This document shows positions 1-13,400 of a stretch of 64,000 nt of DNA, piece by piece; the first letter of the stretch is position 1, and each line of letters begins with the position of its first letter. The stretch is from Collybia mongolica (lineage: Eukaryota; Basidiomycota; Agaricomycetes; Agaricales; Clitocybaceae). Where the stretch lies: positions 496,001 through 560,000 of the forward strand of contig JAAXNY010000012.1 of assembly GCA_013420905.1 (NCBI GenBank). Reading direction: 5' to 3'. The position numbers and the translations under genes are program-made. The notes under the pieces were generated by a model. The model did no database searches, was not told where the DNA came from, and worked only from the letters and a program-made list of their open reading frames with translations.

Positions 1-1655
1 CGCCTGTTTCAGTAAACAGCTCGTAGTCGAGGGAAGGCATTGTCATATAAGCTAGAAAGGTTCACAGTCAATATCACGTTAGGGGCTTCAGCAGGCAGTT
101 GTTCTTGCCTCGTGCCCCTTCACTGTAAGTAACCTCAACATCCGTATGCTCAGATAGAGCATTGACGATGCCATCATATGGAGAGATGTAATATGAGGCT
201 TTAAGTGCCGCTGAGCCTCCACCAGAGAGCACGGTAGCCTTTGCGTTACCGCCAACGATGGCGATCTTCTTCATGCCCTGGGGATTCAGCGGGAGTACGC
301 CGCCCTCGTTCCTGAGAAGGACTATGGACTCAGCAGCAACACGTCGCATGAGTGCTTTGTCCTCTTCGCTCTCGAGAGTGCGCTCTTCACCATCGCCATC
401 GAGGATCTGCCATCGCATATAAGAGGGAGCTCAAAGACAGTCACGATGGGCAACACACCTCAGGAGCGCCCTTGGCGCACTTTTGCACAAGGTCAAGCAC
501 GGTCCGCGCACGCGCCTTGATGTCTCGGACAGTAAGTTTCCTGGCCTGGATCGTGCGGTTCATGAGATCGAGCGTACGCCATTTATTGGTACCAGGCATC
601 TCAAGGTCCAGCCCAGCCTTGATGCTAGCATCAATGCTGTAAATGCCGAACCAATCGCTCATAACCTGCAAGGCACTCAACAAGGGAAACAGTGTAAAGG
701 AATATAGGGGTGAGTACTCACGAGACCTTTGTAGTTCCACTCGTCCCGGAGGATTTTGGTGAGCAGGAAAGGATCTTCGGAGACATGTGTTCCATTGACG
801 CGATTGTACCTATGATAACTGTTGTCAAATCTAGATGACTGGGGAAGGATGGGCACTTACGCAGTCATGATCGACCATGGAGCGGCATATTTGTGTGCCA
901 ACATGAAGGGCATAAGGTAGATCTCGCGGAGGGCCCGCTCGCTCATTATGCTATCGTATCCTTGCCTGTCATTTTCCTTGTCGTTGCCGCTGGGAGACTG
1001 TTAGTGCAACCTTAATTGAGCCATTCGGGGGGACATACACAAAGTGTTTAATGGCGGTACCGATACCGCCCTTCTGCACGCCATTGACATAGGCAGCTGC
1101 CAGCATCCCCGAGAGGTAAGGGTCCTCTGCGAAACTTTCAAAACTCTGCGGGGATGGTCAGTGTAAAGTCGTGATTGTACGCGCCAAAGACGTACCCGGC
1201 CCCCGAGTGGGCTTCTTTGGATGTTGCAAGTGGGCGCCAAGATGACAGAAGCTGCCCGGAGCTTTGCCTCCGGTGCCAACAACTTCAGACCAACTTCTTC
1301 GATGAGCTTGGTGTCCCATGTCGCGCCGAGAGCAGTCGACGACTAGAGCGTGTTCAGTTGTGTCGATTGCCGCGAGCCAGCATTGAAACATACCGGAAGG
1401 CACTTAGCAGGCGTACCCATGAAGAAATGGTTTCCGCGAACGCCATTTGGCCCATCGCTGACCTGGCAAGCAATTGTGGCTCGTCACGAACATGCAGGCC
1501 ATTCCGACACATACTTTGATCGCTGGAACGCCCAATCTTTCTACCTTATGAGTATGCCAGAACCCCACACCAGCCGTCAAAAGAATGGCCTCGTCCGTTG
1601 TCAAGTTTTCGAGGATCTCGTCGATGTTCGCGTTCGCGAAGTCTGAGGGCGCCAT
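1..1655 (-). CDS. GH3 beta-glucosidase, 5' part (runs off the left edge)
   Basis: Glycoside hydrolase family 3 enzymes release glucose from beta-linked oligosaccharides or aryl-glucosides. The start at 1655 opens [15 protein letters not shown], the usual short N-terminus of intracellular fungal GH3 enzymes, with no signal peptide visible. Spliced exons then give SDGPNGVRG (about 1400-1460), an [16 protein letters not shown] block (about 1200-1260), [21 protein letters not shown] and MSDWFGIYS at about 640-665, where the Asp is the family nucleophile. The exon at 74-418 carries [15 protein letters not shown] and [10 protein letters not shown] of the alpha/beta sandwich domain. About eight small introns interrupt the gene. 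The reading continues to base 1 through a last splice near 60, so the C-terminal fibronectin-like domain lies outside the window. No lesion was seen in the visible exons. Family is certain; the substrate is not known. Confidence 0.9.
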
Positions 1656-3849
1656 CGTTCAATTCTTGCTCGTTTCAACTGATTTTTTGTTCCAAGAAGA
1701 ATATGACGAAAGGGGAATGGGTCGAATTGATAAAACTGGGCTATATAAGGGCCCCTGGTGGATACCCATTCCATCTTCATCTTGGGGCAATTTGTTAGGG
1801 AGAAAAGGATGACCGATAATTATCCGTGTGTACCCGAGAAAGCTCCGCTCCATGGCCTCCCTCATTCCCTCACCTGACTCATGAATTTACGGTGCTAGGA
1901 GCCTGAAAAGCTTCGCATGCCCCTCCACTTGGATGAAATTTTACGAAACCACATTGGAAGACGTTGCAGGAGGAGCAGGCGAACCTGCTGACGTTGTTCT
2001 AATATTTTTTATTCCTCATTTTGGGTATTTCCTCCCCCGCAACCCTCAACGAATAACAAATCGTGCGCTGAAAATACCCAATGGGCTGGGGGTGTCTTCT
2101 TGTGAGACTGGATGAGCCCTGAAGCTCATAATTTGGTTTTTTTGTTCCCAGGAAAAGGCTGCAGCAATCTGCGCACCGTTGGCAAGCCGTGACGTTCGCA
2201 AGTCTTGGGCCCAGATTGCTTCATGTTTACATTGCAGAAGCCCGTACTTACATTTCCAGGGACAGCGTGGAAACTGTCAGGCCAAAGGAGATACATCGAG
2301 GTTGTCATAATTCCCAAGTATCCTGCCTTAGAGCGTACCATAGGAAAAGCATTCAAAAACCAGGGACAGAACCTCCTAATCTCGCGTGGCCTACACCGCT
2401 CCGATCATCCGAACCCAGCCTTTAAAGAACAGCAAGAACTGGCCAATTGCTCACTTGCTCGAAACGTTAACGCAAAAAATAACCTCCTATATTTTTCCGG
2501 GAGAACCTTGAGGTAATTTACTAGTGGTGGTTCTTTGTTCCTAAAACTTCCCGAAAACGGTTTGTTGGTACTTCAGCATCACAACGCGTGCATCGTACGA
2601 ATGGACAGACTCTGGATCGACTAAAACTGGAACCAATCTACCTTTGACGAAGCTTTCATAGTCTTGAATTTATACTGGGCATCTTCGCGTATCTAAACTC
2701 AAGCCTCGACGTCGACATCACGGCAAACATTCAAACGGGTGTCGCTCAATCCGAACAGATTGTCGGAAATTTCCATGGTACTACGCCAAATCTTCGGGAT
2801 TGGGGCAGTATAGAGTGGTCGGCCCACTGTCGCCTCAAGATCCCCGGGCCTTCTAATCTCTTGAATCGAGAGGATCACCATCAAATCATTCGGGACTGTC
2901 CCTTGAATCACCTGTTTGGTGACGGATTTGTTCTCAAAGGCACTCTGTGGGCCGGTCTTGATACTCCTCGGAACGACACAAATCCTAGATTAGCCTAAAT
3001 GGTGAACAACCCACTATGTTGTCGCACGCCATACTCAAGTTTGTGGCATCGTAGCTTGCTGACATACGTGCAAGGCTTTGAGCCGGACCTAACGTGTTAT
3101 ATTACTCATTGGTAAAATCAATTCCACAGCAGGCATAACGCTTGCTCGCTGTACTAGTTATTCGGCTCGACCATGCTATGAAACACTTTTCGTTCTGTCT
3201 AAGGCTCCGTTTGTACTGCTGGTGATTTGACTTCTCCAAGCACTTTCCCCCAAACAACACGTTGTCTGTAATATGTTCATTGTACAGTAACACAGAATAA
3301 AGGGAAGAATAGAATAGGAACGTCTACTCCAATGTCCAGCTAGAAAAGACTCCCAGTTCACATTACTTTTGGAGAACTCAGAAAACTGACCTGTGCCATA
3401 ATTAAGTGCACAGCCACACCTCGTCATTTGAACAAAATACAAAACTCTGATCACGGCTTCCAAAACTAATCAATGCATTATAGCAACAGTCGAAGCATCA
3501 AGCAGACAATCCCCTCGCCTTTTACTAGGGGATTCCGTGCTGCTTCGGCATCCAAATGTTGCTCATCAATCTTTGGAACCTTTGCTCCTTGCGGGCCTTG
3601 AATCACTGTTATTTTTTTTGTTCTGCAGAGCCTTTTTGTGCTTTCTGCATGATGTATTATTGTGATTCACCCCAATAGCTGTATCTCAGGAAATTGCACT
3701 GAACAGTGGTTACACAGAATCGGAAGACGGGTCGCGGTTGGTGATAGGTCACGTGCACCAGGACATCGCGTCCAAATCGAAATTAGTATTGTCTTATCCC
3801 AACTTTCCCAGCCAGAGCATCTCCTCATAATTTCGTTGCAAAGGATAAA
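1656..3849. other. Intergenic region between GH3 gene and RAD7, with one possible coding remnant
   Basis: This 2.2 kb contains the upstream region of the GH3 gene, with a TATA-like tatataagg near 1741 on the plus strand (not oriented for the GH3 gene), and the RAD7 upstream region. Apart from the possible fragment at 2699-2990 (listed separately) I see no frame with recognisable protein similarity. Short ORFs at 2126-2516 on both strands show no family pattern. Confidence 0.5.
2699..2990 (-). pseudogene. Unrecognised coding-like fragment
   Basis: On the minus strand a frame without stops runs for about 90 residues from a possible acceptor near 2975 (an AG followed by a run reading RICVVPRSIK) to a stop at 2699. 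It includes segments such as VIQGTVPNDLMVILSI and RRPGDLEATVGRPLYT that look protein-like in composition. I do not recognise a family and see no convincing start or further exon upstream. It could be the terminal exon of a decayed gene, or chance. Confidence 0.25.
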
Positions 3850-6063
3850 ATGAGCCGCAACAACAACGTTCGAGGGCCTACGTCTGCCCTCACCGAGTTT
3901 TTAAAGGTATCATATTTCAATATCTCTCATATCAATAGCTAAAAAATTTTGCGGCGGTAGGAAGCCGGGATCACAGCTACGACTGTGGCTCGCAGAGCAG
4001 CAACAAGAGTCCAGCAGCCAGTCGCTGGTCCAAGTAGGACGCAAGCCAATGACCATGAAGATCAAGAGCAAGCTGAGGATGCAGCAGACGCGAGCGAATC
4101 AACCCCTAGGCGTCGACCACGAACTCGAGGAGCACGGGAGGTACGTGTTGCAGCTTCGCGCAAAATCTCAGCTAAAATGTCCTATCAGAGTGGTGGCTAC
4201 GCCTCTGACAACCTAGACGAACCTGAAGGGGGCGAAGAAGGAACGGCCCCGGCGGCCAAGAAACGCAAGCTTACGAAGGCAGCAGAGGCGAAAATAAAGG
4301 CGAAGGAAAAGGCAAAAGCAAAGAAGAAAGGGAATAAGGGTGATGGTGACGACGGCGACTCTGAGGAGGACGCGTACACTGCGCTTCCTAAGTCATTGTG
4401 GACGAATTCATCAGCTAAGCCGCCCGTGGGGAATTTTGAAGATTGCGCGAAATGCGAAAAACAATTCACTGTGGTGTGTAAAATTCGTTATCTTGAGGCA
4501 TCGATGCTCTTCTGATGCGTAGCAGACAAAATACACCATGGCCGCCAATCCAGGACCTGGTTTCCTGTGCCACCAATGTGCAAAAGCCTCCGGGTCCGAC
4601 CCGTTCAAGAAACCTGCTGCACCCAGGAAAAGGAAGCCAGTGGTGGATAAGAGGACTATCGTGAATTTTGAGGAGAAGAGGTTCCCAACGTTGGTATCTA
4701 TATGCATCCGGGTGCGCAATTTCAGCATTGTATGAGCTCCCACAACTCAACCCTCGAAGCTTATCACGAAACATATCAATGATGTGGAGGCTTTGGGCGA
4801 CATTGGTACCCTGAACATGCAGGCCATCTCGAAAGCTCTATCGAAGAACCGAGGACTGTATGTGCACGATTCTGCCCGCGAATCCCGCTTGACATGACTC
4901 CCAGAACGCCGGAAAATGCGCATCTCTTCTACAACGTGTCTAATATCACACTCACGCTCTTCGACGCGACCAGTAAGTCCAGCTACAAGCATACCCTACT
5001 CAGGCACTAAGGATCATCTAGACCTTCCTTCCCCATCCCTTACCACGCTCGCCTACCTCAACCCCAACCTTACAAAACTCCGACTGGACTTCTGCGGCCA
5101 CCTAGACGACGCTGCAATGAGCACATTCACCACCTCCTTGCCGTCACTGACACACATCGAGCTCCTCGGGCCCTTCCTCGTACGCATCGACGCCTGGAAG
5201 GCCTTTATCGCAGCTCACCCGGCCCTCGAGGCCTTCCTCATTATCCAAAGTCCACGCTTCGACCTCAGCTGCATGCAGGCCCTCGCAGAGCACTGCGGCG
5301 CCTCGCTCACCGCGCTCCGGCTGAAGGAAGTCGGCAAGCTGGATGATGCGTTCCTCGACGAGATCGCGAATATTGCAGAGAAGGGCATGGGGCGGCTGCG
5401 GTACCTCGACGTGTCAGACCCCATGACATCGTGCAGCGAGGATGCCATGGTGGAGCTCCTGCGCGTAGCCGGTCCTGCGCTGACGAGCCTCGACGTGTCA
5501 GGGCACGACCTGCTGACGGACGCGTTCCTCCAGGAGGGGCTGGGTGCACACACGCGTACGCTGAGGGAGCTGACGTTATCGTACTTGCCGGAGTTGACGG
5601 ACGCGGGGGTGGCGGCTTTTTTCGATGCGTGGGAGGGGCAGCCACTGACGAAGCTGGATATGGGGCGGAACCACGAGCTTGGCAGTGAAGCGCTGACAGC
5701 ATTGTTGCGCCATTCGGGGATGAGACTCGAGGTGCTTGTCATCAATGGGTGGAAGGCTGTGGGCGAAAATGCACTGCGGAGGGTGTGCAGGCTGGGGTTG
5801 GAATTGCGCAAGGTGGATGTGGGTTGGTGTCGGGAGATGGATGACTTTGTGGTCAAGGATTGGATGGAGGGGGATGGGAGTGCGACTTCCGGGTGTAGGA
5901 AGTTGGAGGAGATAAAGGTGTGGGGGTGTAATAAGATCACATTAGGATGCCCGAAGAAGGTAAGAACCCAACTTTTGAGGAGTGAAATGGTGCATTTATT
6001 CATTTCCTCTCTTTCCAGAAGGGTGTCAGTATATATGGAATTGAATCTCATACCGTCATGTAA
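3850..6063 (+). CDS. RAD7: DNA repair protein RAD7 (LRR protein of global-genome NER)
   Basis: RAD7 works with RAD16 in the yeast nucleotide-excision-repair complex that recognises damage in non-transcribed chromatin. The start at 3850 is set by the conserved N-terminal signature RGPTSALTEFLK, completed as EAGI after intron 1 (3907-3960). Exon 2 (3961-4473) is a low-complexity acidic/Lys-rich region ending in CAKCEKQFTV. Intron 2 (4474-4525) splits the zinc-binding module; the partner pair FLCHQC lies in exon 3. Later short exons give ITKHINDVEALGDIG and ENAHLFYNVSNITL, followed by a long leucine-rich-repeat exon from about 5022 to 5959 with repeats such as LTSLDVSGHDLLTD and LRKVDVGWCREMDD. 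A last intron (5960-6018) leads to a short tail ending at TAA 6061-6063. All joints keep phase. It is convergent with the Argonaute gene, with 211 bp between the stop codons. Confidence 0.92.
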
Positions 6064-6274
6064 AATTCATTTCTCTAGTCATTTTGAAGTCTTCCAAAAT
6101 TCTAAATATTCTTGAAGTAACGAAGTAACAATAATTTTGAGATTACATGGTACAAAAACGTAACTATGTGAACAGAAAGCATCAAAAACAACAGTAGGTA
6201 TACAGACACTCAATGTCTTACATAAACGTGCAGGAGTACGAAAGCTAGGAGAAGAGTTTGAATCATTACATCAT

Positions 6275-9200
6275 TTACTGTGGGTTATATTAAGAGACAG
6301 CGTGTAAGAATATAGCTTGAAAAATAGCTCACCGAGAAGTACATCATCTTGGCCTGGTTGGGGTGCAGGGCCTTGTACGCGCGTTTGAAGCCTTCGAGAG
6401 CCACGGCCGCGGCCGAACTCGACTCAGTTTGCGTGTCAGAGAAGTTGACAGTCCCCTGAGGGTCATAGTGATTCTTGGCCCTCGAGCAGACAATATCGGC
6501 ATCTTCGGAAGGTTTTAACAGACATTGATGCGACAATGTAGATAAGCTTACAATAAACAGGAGCTGGAATTGAAACAGAGCGTGTTGCGCGAGCATATAC
6601 GTGGCATAGCGCAAAGGTCAACGCTTGGAGCGAATCGGCACTAAGAGGGGGAGAAATTAGTGTGAGTGAGGCATGTCATAATGAGCCTCACTTGAATCCA
6701 TTGTCCTTGAGGCATTCAGTCAGACACATTAGTAGAATACAAACACAGCATAACGGTACACACATCATGAAGGACCTGAAAGGATGTAACGAGTTAATGA
6801 CGAGCCGAAAAAGGTGAGATATAGGACATACAGAGTAATGGGCCGAACGACTCGTTCCCAACAAACCTCCGTGGCTTTGTAAATACCAATCAAACTCAAC
6901 TGGATGTGCAATGTCTCGATCAAGTATAGTTCCCGCTGGGCAGTTGCCACTGCGATCTGCGTGCGCTGGATTTTGAGTAGCAATTCTGATCAAGGAGATA
7001 TCAGACGAGGATTCAGGAAACAGGATAGACATAAATATTACATACCGAATATGATGACGCTTTCCGACGATGATCATTGTGATCTTGGGCCTAATTTTCA
7101 ATTCCGCACACGCCGCTGTACCGAGCATATTATCAACCGCAGTCGATGTAAGTGTCTGGATTGATTTGCCATACCTTGTAGTAATGGTAGTTCTGAACAA
7201 TTGGTAAGTTACAAACTATTAGAGGAATAAGTATCACGAACCTAGACGAAGGACTTGCTCGAATTGTCCTTCGGAGACACCATCTACAAATTTCAAATCT
7301 CAGCAAGGAAAAGGCTTGATTTATGAAAGCACCAACCGCGATAGAAAATTATACGCTTCGGGGGAACTTCGCCAGGTGGCTTCTTTTCTACCGCTCGCCG
7401 GTACCCCATGTACTCTGTTAATAGGTGCTGTAACGATTTGCATTAGCTAGGCAGTACGATTTGTAAAAGGAGTCAGACGAGACCAACTTTGCACATTTCT
7501 TGAAGGTCATCAATCATTTCTTGCCTAGAGGTCTGAACACGAGTTGTTGCAATATATTTTGCTGTGTCGGAATCGACATTGCCGACGACGGCCGTAAACG
7601 AGGGTCGGTCCTGAGACCCTGGCGCAGGATGAATCACATCGGCACCTGTGCCTTGTTCTCAATTGTGTCGGGAGAGAGGGGGCATTAACTTACCCATGAC
7701 AATAGTCGGGTTGCGTGGATCGGTGAGGACGGAAACAGAAGAAGGCTCAGGAATGAGATTGATTCCGCCTAGCTTCACATTAACTCTGCCATGAAAACAG
7801 GTTAGTTCGAAACAAGCCTACATGACCCGTAATGATTACGTACTTCAGGCAGACATTGGCCCAATACTGTAGTTTGGCTCCTGAGCACTTAATGGATTTC
7901 AAGCATTGCGTAGCGACACCCATCTAGCCATAATGATGATTTGTATGTCAAATCAAATTGAATCGAGACGCCTTACAGTCACATCTCCGAAACTATCAGG
8001 GTTATTAGAATGATCCATGCACACAATAAGACGTGTTACATACTGTTTGACAGCGGTGTAAATATCATCGCCTCCATCCGGAAGGACGACGACGATTAAG
8101 TTCGGTGGGCCGCCTTTCTGCTTTGCGCACTCCATTCCCGCTGCTCTCAGTTGCTATAATTTACAATCAATCGTCAAGGAACAAATGGGAAAACGCATAA
8201 GGAACGCACATCCCCAATCCTTCCTTGGCCATTCTCATACCGAATGATGGGGTTGACATCGTCGCACTTCATCCCTGTCAACACCCTCATATGAGAACAT
8301 ACGGGAACAGACAAACAATCGATCCTTACCAACACTACGGCATCCACCCACAAAGCCAGTAACCATTTCTCGAGCCCTAGCCTCCGGGAACCGTCGTTGG
8401 TCATAAACGACAACCACCCAGCGCCCAATGTTTTGCGGCCTCCATAGGCGCTTGTCAATCCTGGATTATGAATTTTTAATTTTGGATCGTATATTATCTA
8501 TTGCTAGCTACTCACATATTCCACGCACCATCACGAGGGGTCTGGAACAAGCATTAATGTTAAAAAATGATAAGGTGTAAACTGCGTGGACGTACGATTG
8601 TAGGCTGCTTACTGCCAGTTCCATACTTGAGCGTTGGAGGGTTAAGAATTCTTGCTTGGACGGGAAGGGGACCAGCTGTCGTTTGGACGTTCATCCCAAA
8701 TTGCCGAACGTACTCGGATTGGCCGTAGGCAAGAACCTGGACATAATGAGGACAAAAAAAAAAAGTGCAAGACTAAGCAACAAACATCCAGTCCAGCTCT
8801 AATGCTTGCAAAGCGCTCAGGCGGTTTCTTTGTCGAGAATTCCACAACGTTTTTGGTCTTCTCCGGGGGGACCTGTTTACGCATAATCTGACCGGGCGGT
8901 ACTTGGCATAATTCCAGAGGAATTAACGCCCCGGATCCGACCTAACGAAGTTTTAGCCCAAGGCCGACAATAATTGTAAAATACCCACCTCAACACATAT
9001 TATGGTCGGAAACTGCAAAGGTCTATTTAGTTGGGTTTGGAAATACTGCGCCACTGTCATCGTGCCACCTCCTCCATGCATTGTGAATGAAATGGCATTC
9101 GCCCCAGCGGTCGACAATTTCTTCACAACACGTGGTGCACGAAGCCCACCCGCGGCAGTGGCCGTATGGGGTGTAACGATCCGAACACCGGACAAAAACC

Positions 9201-10445
9201 GTTGGAGCCTGAGTCTTTCACGATCAGGGAACCCCTGAGCTGGAGCAAGGATTCGAGGGTTGTTCGGAGGCCTATTAAGAAATTCGAGGCATAGTGAAAT
9301 GAGAGATCCTGATTTGTACATCATACCAGTCGAGATGTCGACATTGATGAGCATACGCCCCATTGCTGGCCGTACGGATTGGAAATAACCGCGCCATAGT
9401 TCAATGCCACCCCCGATAGGATGCACTCCCTGATTAGTGAAGAACGAGCGCACGTTGAACGGATATTTTTGGGTAGGCTCCATGCGAATGACGACGTTGA
9501 GAGCCTGTAATAAATAATTCAGTGCACCAGCCAAAGGCCCGACACAATACAACAGTTACCATAATTGCTGTAAGAACTTGATTATCTTGTGACTGCTTCC
9601 CTTCAATGAACCGCTGCAAGACTCTGAGGACATCGCTATCAATCAAGACTTCGGTATAGAGCGAACGACATACTCGGGATTGATCTCGGCGACCTTTACT
9701 AGCTTGATCTTGTATATCTTGGGCGGCCGAGCCCCATCACCATTACCATTGCCATTGCCATTACCCGTAGCGGCAAGCGTAACATCAAACTGGCGACCCA
9801 ATTAGTGCATAAAAATAAGGGTGGTGCGAAGAGATATGCCAGTACCTCAGCAGAGTCTGAAGGACCGAATGGAAGGAGACGTGTCGAAAATATGTTTTTA
9901 CGCCCATCGTAAACGACCTTTGGGGTAAATACTTCGGGTGCAACTTCTGTCTGCAGTTTCTTGATTAATTGCATATTCAAACGTGCTGGCAAAACAGTCG
10001 ACGCAGAATTGGCAGTAGAAATCACTAATGACAATTCATATTCAAAGCCACATCACGATCAGAAGTCCCGTGGGTACATACCAACTGTTGAAAGGATTAA
10101 GTCAAGTCAAGCATAGACATCGCTCTCAAAACACTGACCATCATAATGATAGATGATTTTGTCCGGGATGCTTGTGACGAATGCATTGACGTGAACTGCG
10201 AGTGGTCTTCCAGCAGTCCCGAAATCTGGTCGTTTAACTCCAACAGTTGTGACATCGGCTTATAACAGAAAAATTATGTATTGGATTTACGAACGGACAC
10301 CTACGTTGCAAACCTGCCACTCACCCAGGATATTCACTTGCCCGGACGGCGTGCCACCGCGGGCCGCACCCCCACGTCCTCCACGAGAAGGGTCATCACC
10401 TCTTCTTCCTCGTGAAGCACTAGGGTTTGGGGCTCGAGGAGGCAT
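6275..10445 (-). CDS. Argonaute (RNAi slicer protein)
   Basis: Argonaute binds small RNAs and silences matching transcripts or loci. The start at 10445 opens [16 protein letters not shown] and an RGG-rich tail typical of fungal Argonautes. The N domain lies at about 9700-10250, linker 1 at 9450-9650, and PAZ at 8950-9440 ([14 protein letters not shown]). The MID/PIWI part covers about 8640 to 6330 in many small exons. MID/PIWI landmarks include [16 protein letters not shown] near 8100. Slicer residues are visible: Asp in [10 protein letters not shown] (about 7610), Glu in [13 protein letters not shown], Asp in [11 protein letters not shown] (codon split by an intron near 7280-7370) and His in [16 protein letters not shown] (about 6860). 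The C-terminus MMYFS ends in a stop created by splicing (TAA at 6275-6277), so the long read-through past it is an intron. At least 15 introns. No lesion seen. Confidence 0.93.
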
Positions 10446-13400
10446 GTTTCGGCGATTGAGCAATGTGGGTGTAACGAGGCAGGAAGAGTTACTGCGTGTT
10501 TTTTTCCCTCGTCGCGTTATATATGAGGTAATGTGTGACTTATCACGGGGTGTGTGACCGTGATGGTTGAACTTTTTCAACAACGCTATCTTCCTGAACT
10601 TCGACATCACAACGGCCGGGACTGGGTGATTCGCGACAGTATATCGTGTAAAATATATTCAAGGACGCGTTTAGGAACTTTCTCTCAGGGTATACCTAGG
10701 CCTAGGTATGCAAATCGCTCCAAATCCCAAAGCAATTTTAGATGTAAGCCAGGAGGGAAATACAAGGAAATATTTTTTCCTTTATCGTGAACATGAACTC
10801 GAACTTGCATCATAATTACCGCGCCGGATTCGGGGCGCAGCAAGGTCACCTGGGCAGAAGCGGCGATAAACCCACACCAAACAAACACTTACAACTGCGC
10901 ACGCACGCCAGTACCCCCTCGTGTTCAATCATCATTATCTGTACCCAATCAGAAAGCGGGTGACCTCAGGATACTATCCTCAGCCTATCGTTCACTCAAC
11001 TGCACCATACATGATCATCATCAGCATCATGTCCTTCCTAAAGGACCCCAGATCTTAATTGAAAAAAAAAAAACCAAATCACTAGCTGAACGGTCAGGCT
11101 CGTGCCAATGATCTATATCCCTTTGCCCTTGGGTTTGGAGTATTACGTGCTGTGTTGGGCCGTCATAAGTCCCACAGCCGCAGCTCAAGACGATCCTACC
11201 AATTTGGACATGATTTCACGGGGCACATGAATAGCCTAAGGCTTCTACAGTATACTAATCAATTGATCTCCTAACGCCGCTCTGACAGTGGGAAGTTCGA
11301 TGCAGTGCGTGAGCCGTAGCCATCGATTTATCTAGGCTGTTCCTCAACAGCTTTTTGAATAGGTGGATGAGTACCCTTGCTCTCGAGCAATGAAATATAC
11401 ACCAGGGTGTCGCCTGAAGGCTGAGGTAGGCACGTAGTCCTTCACATCAACAGCCTCTTTAAACCAGTGCCAATACCACATCACACAGAGAAAAAACGTG
11501 TAAACGGGGTCACTACAAGGAGACTATAGCTAGAGCCAATCACAACAGACGGGGCACATGCAGAAGCATTTTGAACAAGCATCACCCAGTGACGATATCT
11601 CAATCCGCACATGTTCAAATCATAAATTTAGAAATTCGAAAAGAACCTCCACATACAACGGATCAGAGCGGCACTTGTGTGCGTGCCGGTCATTCCCTGC
11701 TGGCAGAATCCCTTTCAGAAGAACACGTTGAGTTCATGTAAAGCAAAGACTCGTTCCCAACCTCACATGCGAAAAGCGGTACAACGTAAAGCTCGAGCTC
11801 ACAACCCCACTCATTCATCGAAACCCGGACAACGCCCTAAATATTTCGGTATAATCATACTCGTAGTAGCTCCCACGCACGGGTAGAACCCGAATTCTGC
11901 TTCGTTGGAAAAAGCCGTGGCAGAAGAAACTTTTCCCAAAAGCCGCTTAGCTTGGCCTTTGCAGAATCCAGGATTTGAGCTGAAGAAGAAGCAAAAAAAA
12001 CTTGTTCCTCCGTTAGTAAACCAGTGGGGTTATGCCATCCTAAGTGGATCAGTACTCAGGGTCAGACAGCATTGAAGTTCTTGAGGTGATATCGGCCAAT
12101 GTCAACGGATGTGAGATGTTTCGACTCGGATCTATGCCAAATAAACAAGCCAATGTGCAGCTCAGAGCCTCAAACCACACTCGTTTATCTCAGCGCAATT
12201 GTGCTCAGAAACAGCCAAGAGCTGAGGCTAGATAACCTTGAGGGGTTCTTTAAACGATCATCAACCAACGGACAATGGATATGGGGTGAGAACGTCGACT
12301 TACACGTGGTCGTTTCCAAGCCTGAATTCAAAAAACGGTCCGACTGAGGCGATTGCAGTGGAGCATCGATGACGCACGCCGATGATGATGGCCCAAGCAC
12401 GCCGTACACAGCTCGAGGCCATCCTGGAACTCGTCAGGGCTCATCGACATGTTCTCTGGTGTTTGCCAGAGCCGGAGACGCTCCGTTGCTAACGAGCCGT
12501 CTACAAGTGCTTAGTGAATAGTCCTTGGGGTTCAATAGATCCAAGCGGGACCACACTAGTACGCCGCTTGGAGTGCCTTTGATGTGTATGTGTATATGTC
12601 CATACGACTCTAGATCATGGGCAATACACTCACAAGATAGATCTGCCCCACGTCGTCGCACTCCAAGCGGTCACCCAACCAAAGGCCGAGCTGGGAGTGG
12701 GCTGGCACCTCAAGGCGAAGGTTGGAGATGACCCGAGACGAGGTGGAAACCCTTCGATCGCCCTCACCACGCCCCTTTTCATAAACGGCAGAACCTATGT
12801 AGCCGAAAGATCAGCCTCACGGAAAATTTAAGGAAGATCCCAGAAGATCGCAAGAGCAAAAAAGCGCTCGTCATCCACAATCCTGGATCCAGGGCCCAGG
12901 GGCTCGAAGATAAAACGTCGAAAGAAGTGATCATAGCCCGTGTCGTTTTTACTGGACACGGGGCCGTGCGGCTGACCACGAGGCCTGTGAAGCCCAAGGC
13001 AGAAAGGGGAAGGATGACGCAACAGGGAACTTGGTGCTTCTCTCGCGGCAATCTGCAGGGGGAGCTCTTTCCAGACGCTTCGATCTGCAAAGATCCAGAG
13101 CCAGGGAGCTGGAGTAGAGGGAATTCGGAAGGAGAGGGGGTAGGGGGGCGTAAGACGCACCTCATGAGGCATGGATTGCGAAGGCTCGCCAAGTTCCAGC
13201 GCCACGGCTGGACGCACGATAGGCTTCAGGGAAGATCTATTCGAGTCGAAATATGGGCTAGTCAGTATTCACGCATCGAGACAGAGCCCGGCGGGTCAAG
13301 GCAAATCCGGGGCCTGGCGGAATCATTCCCGTTTGGGATGCTGAGGGGCGCTGCCGGATTGCCCGCCAATTCTGGGAGGTAATTGAATGGGCGATGATCA

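Noticed and set aside
5215..6051. 278-residue minus-strand frame opposite RAD7
   Set aside because: It lies antisense to clear leucine-rich repeats, has no family pattern and is explained by strong G/C third positions.
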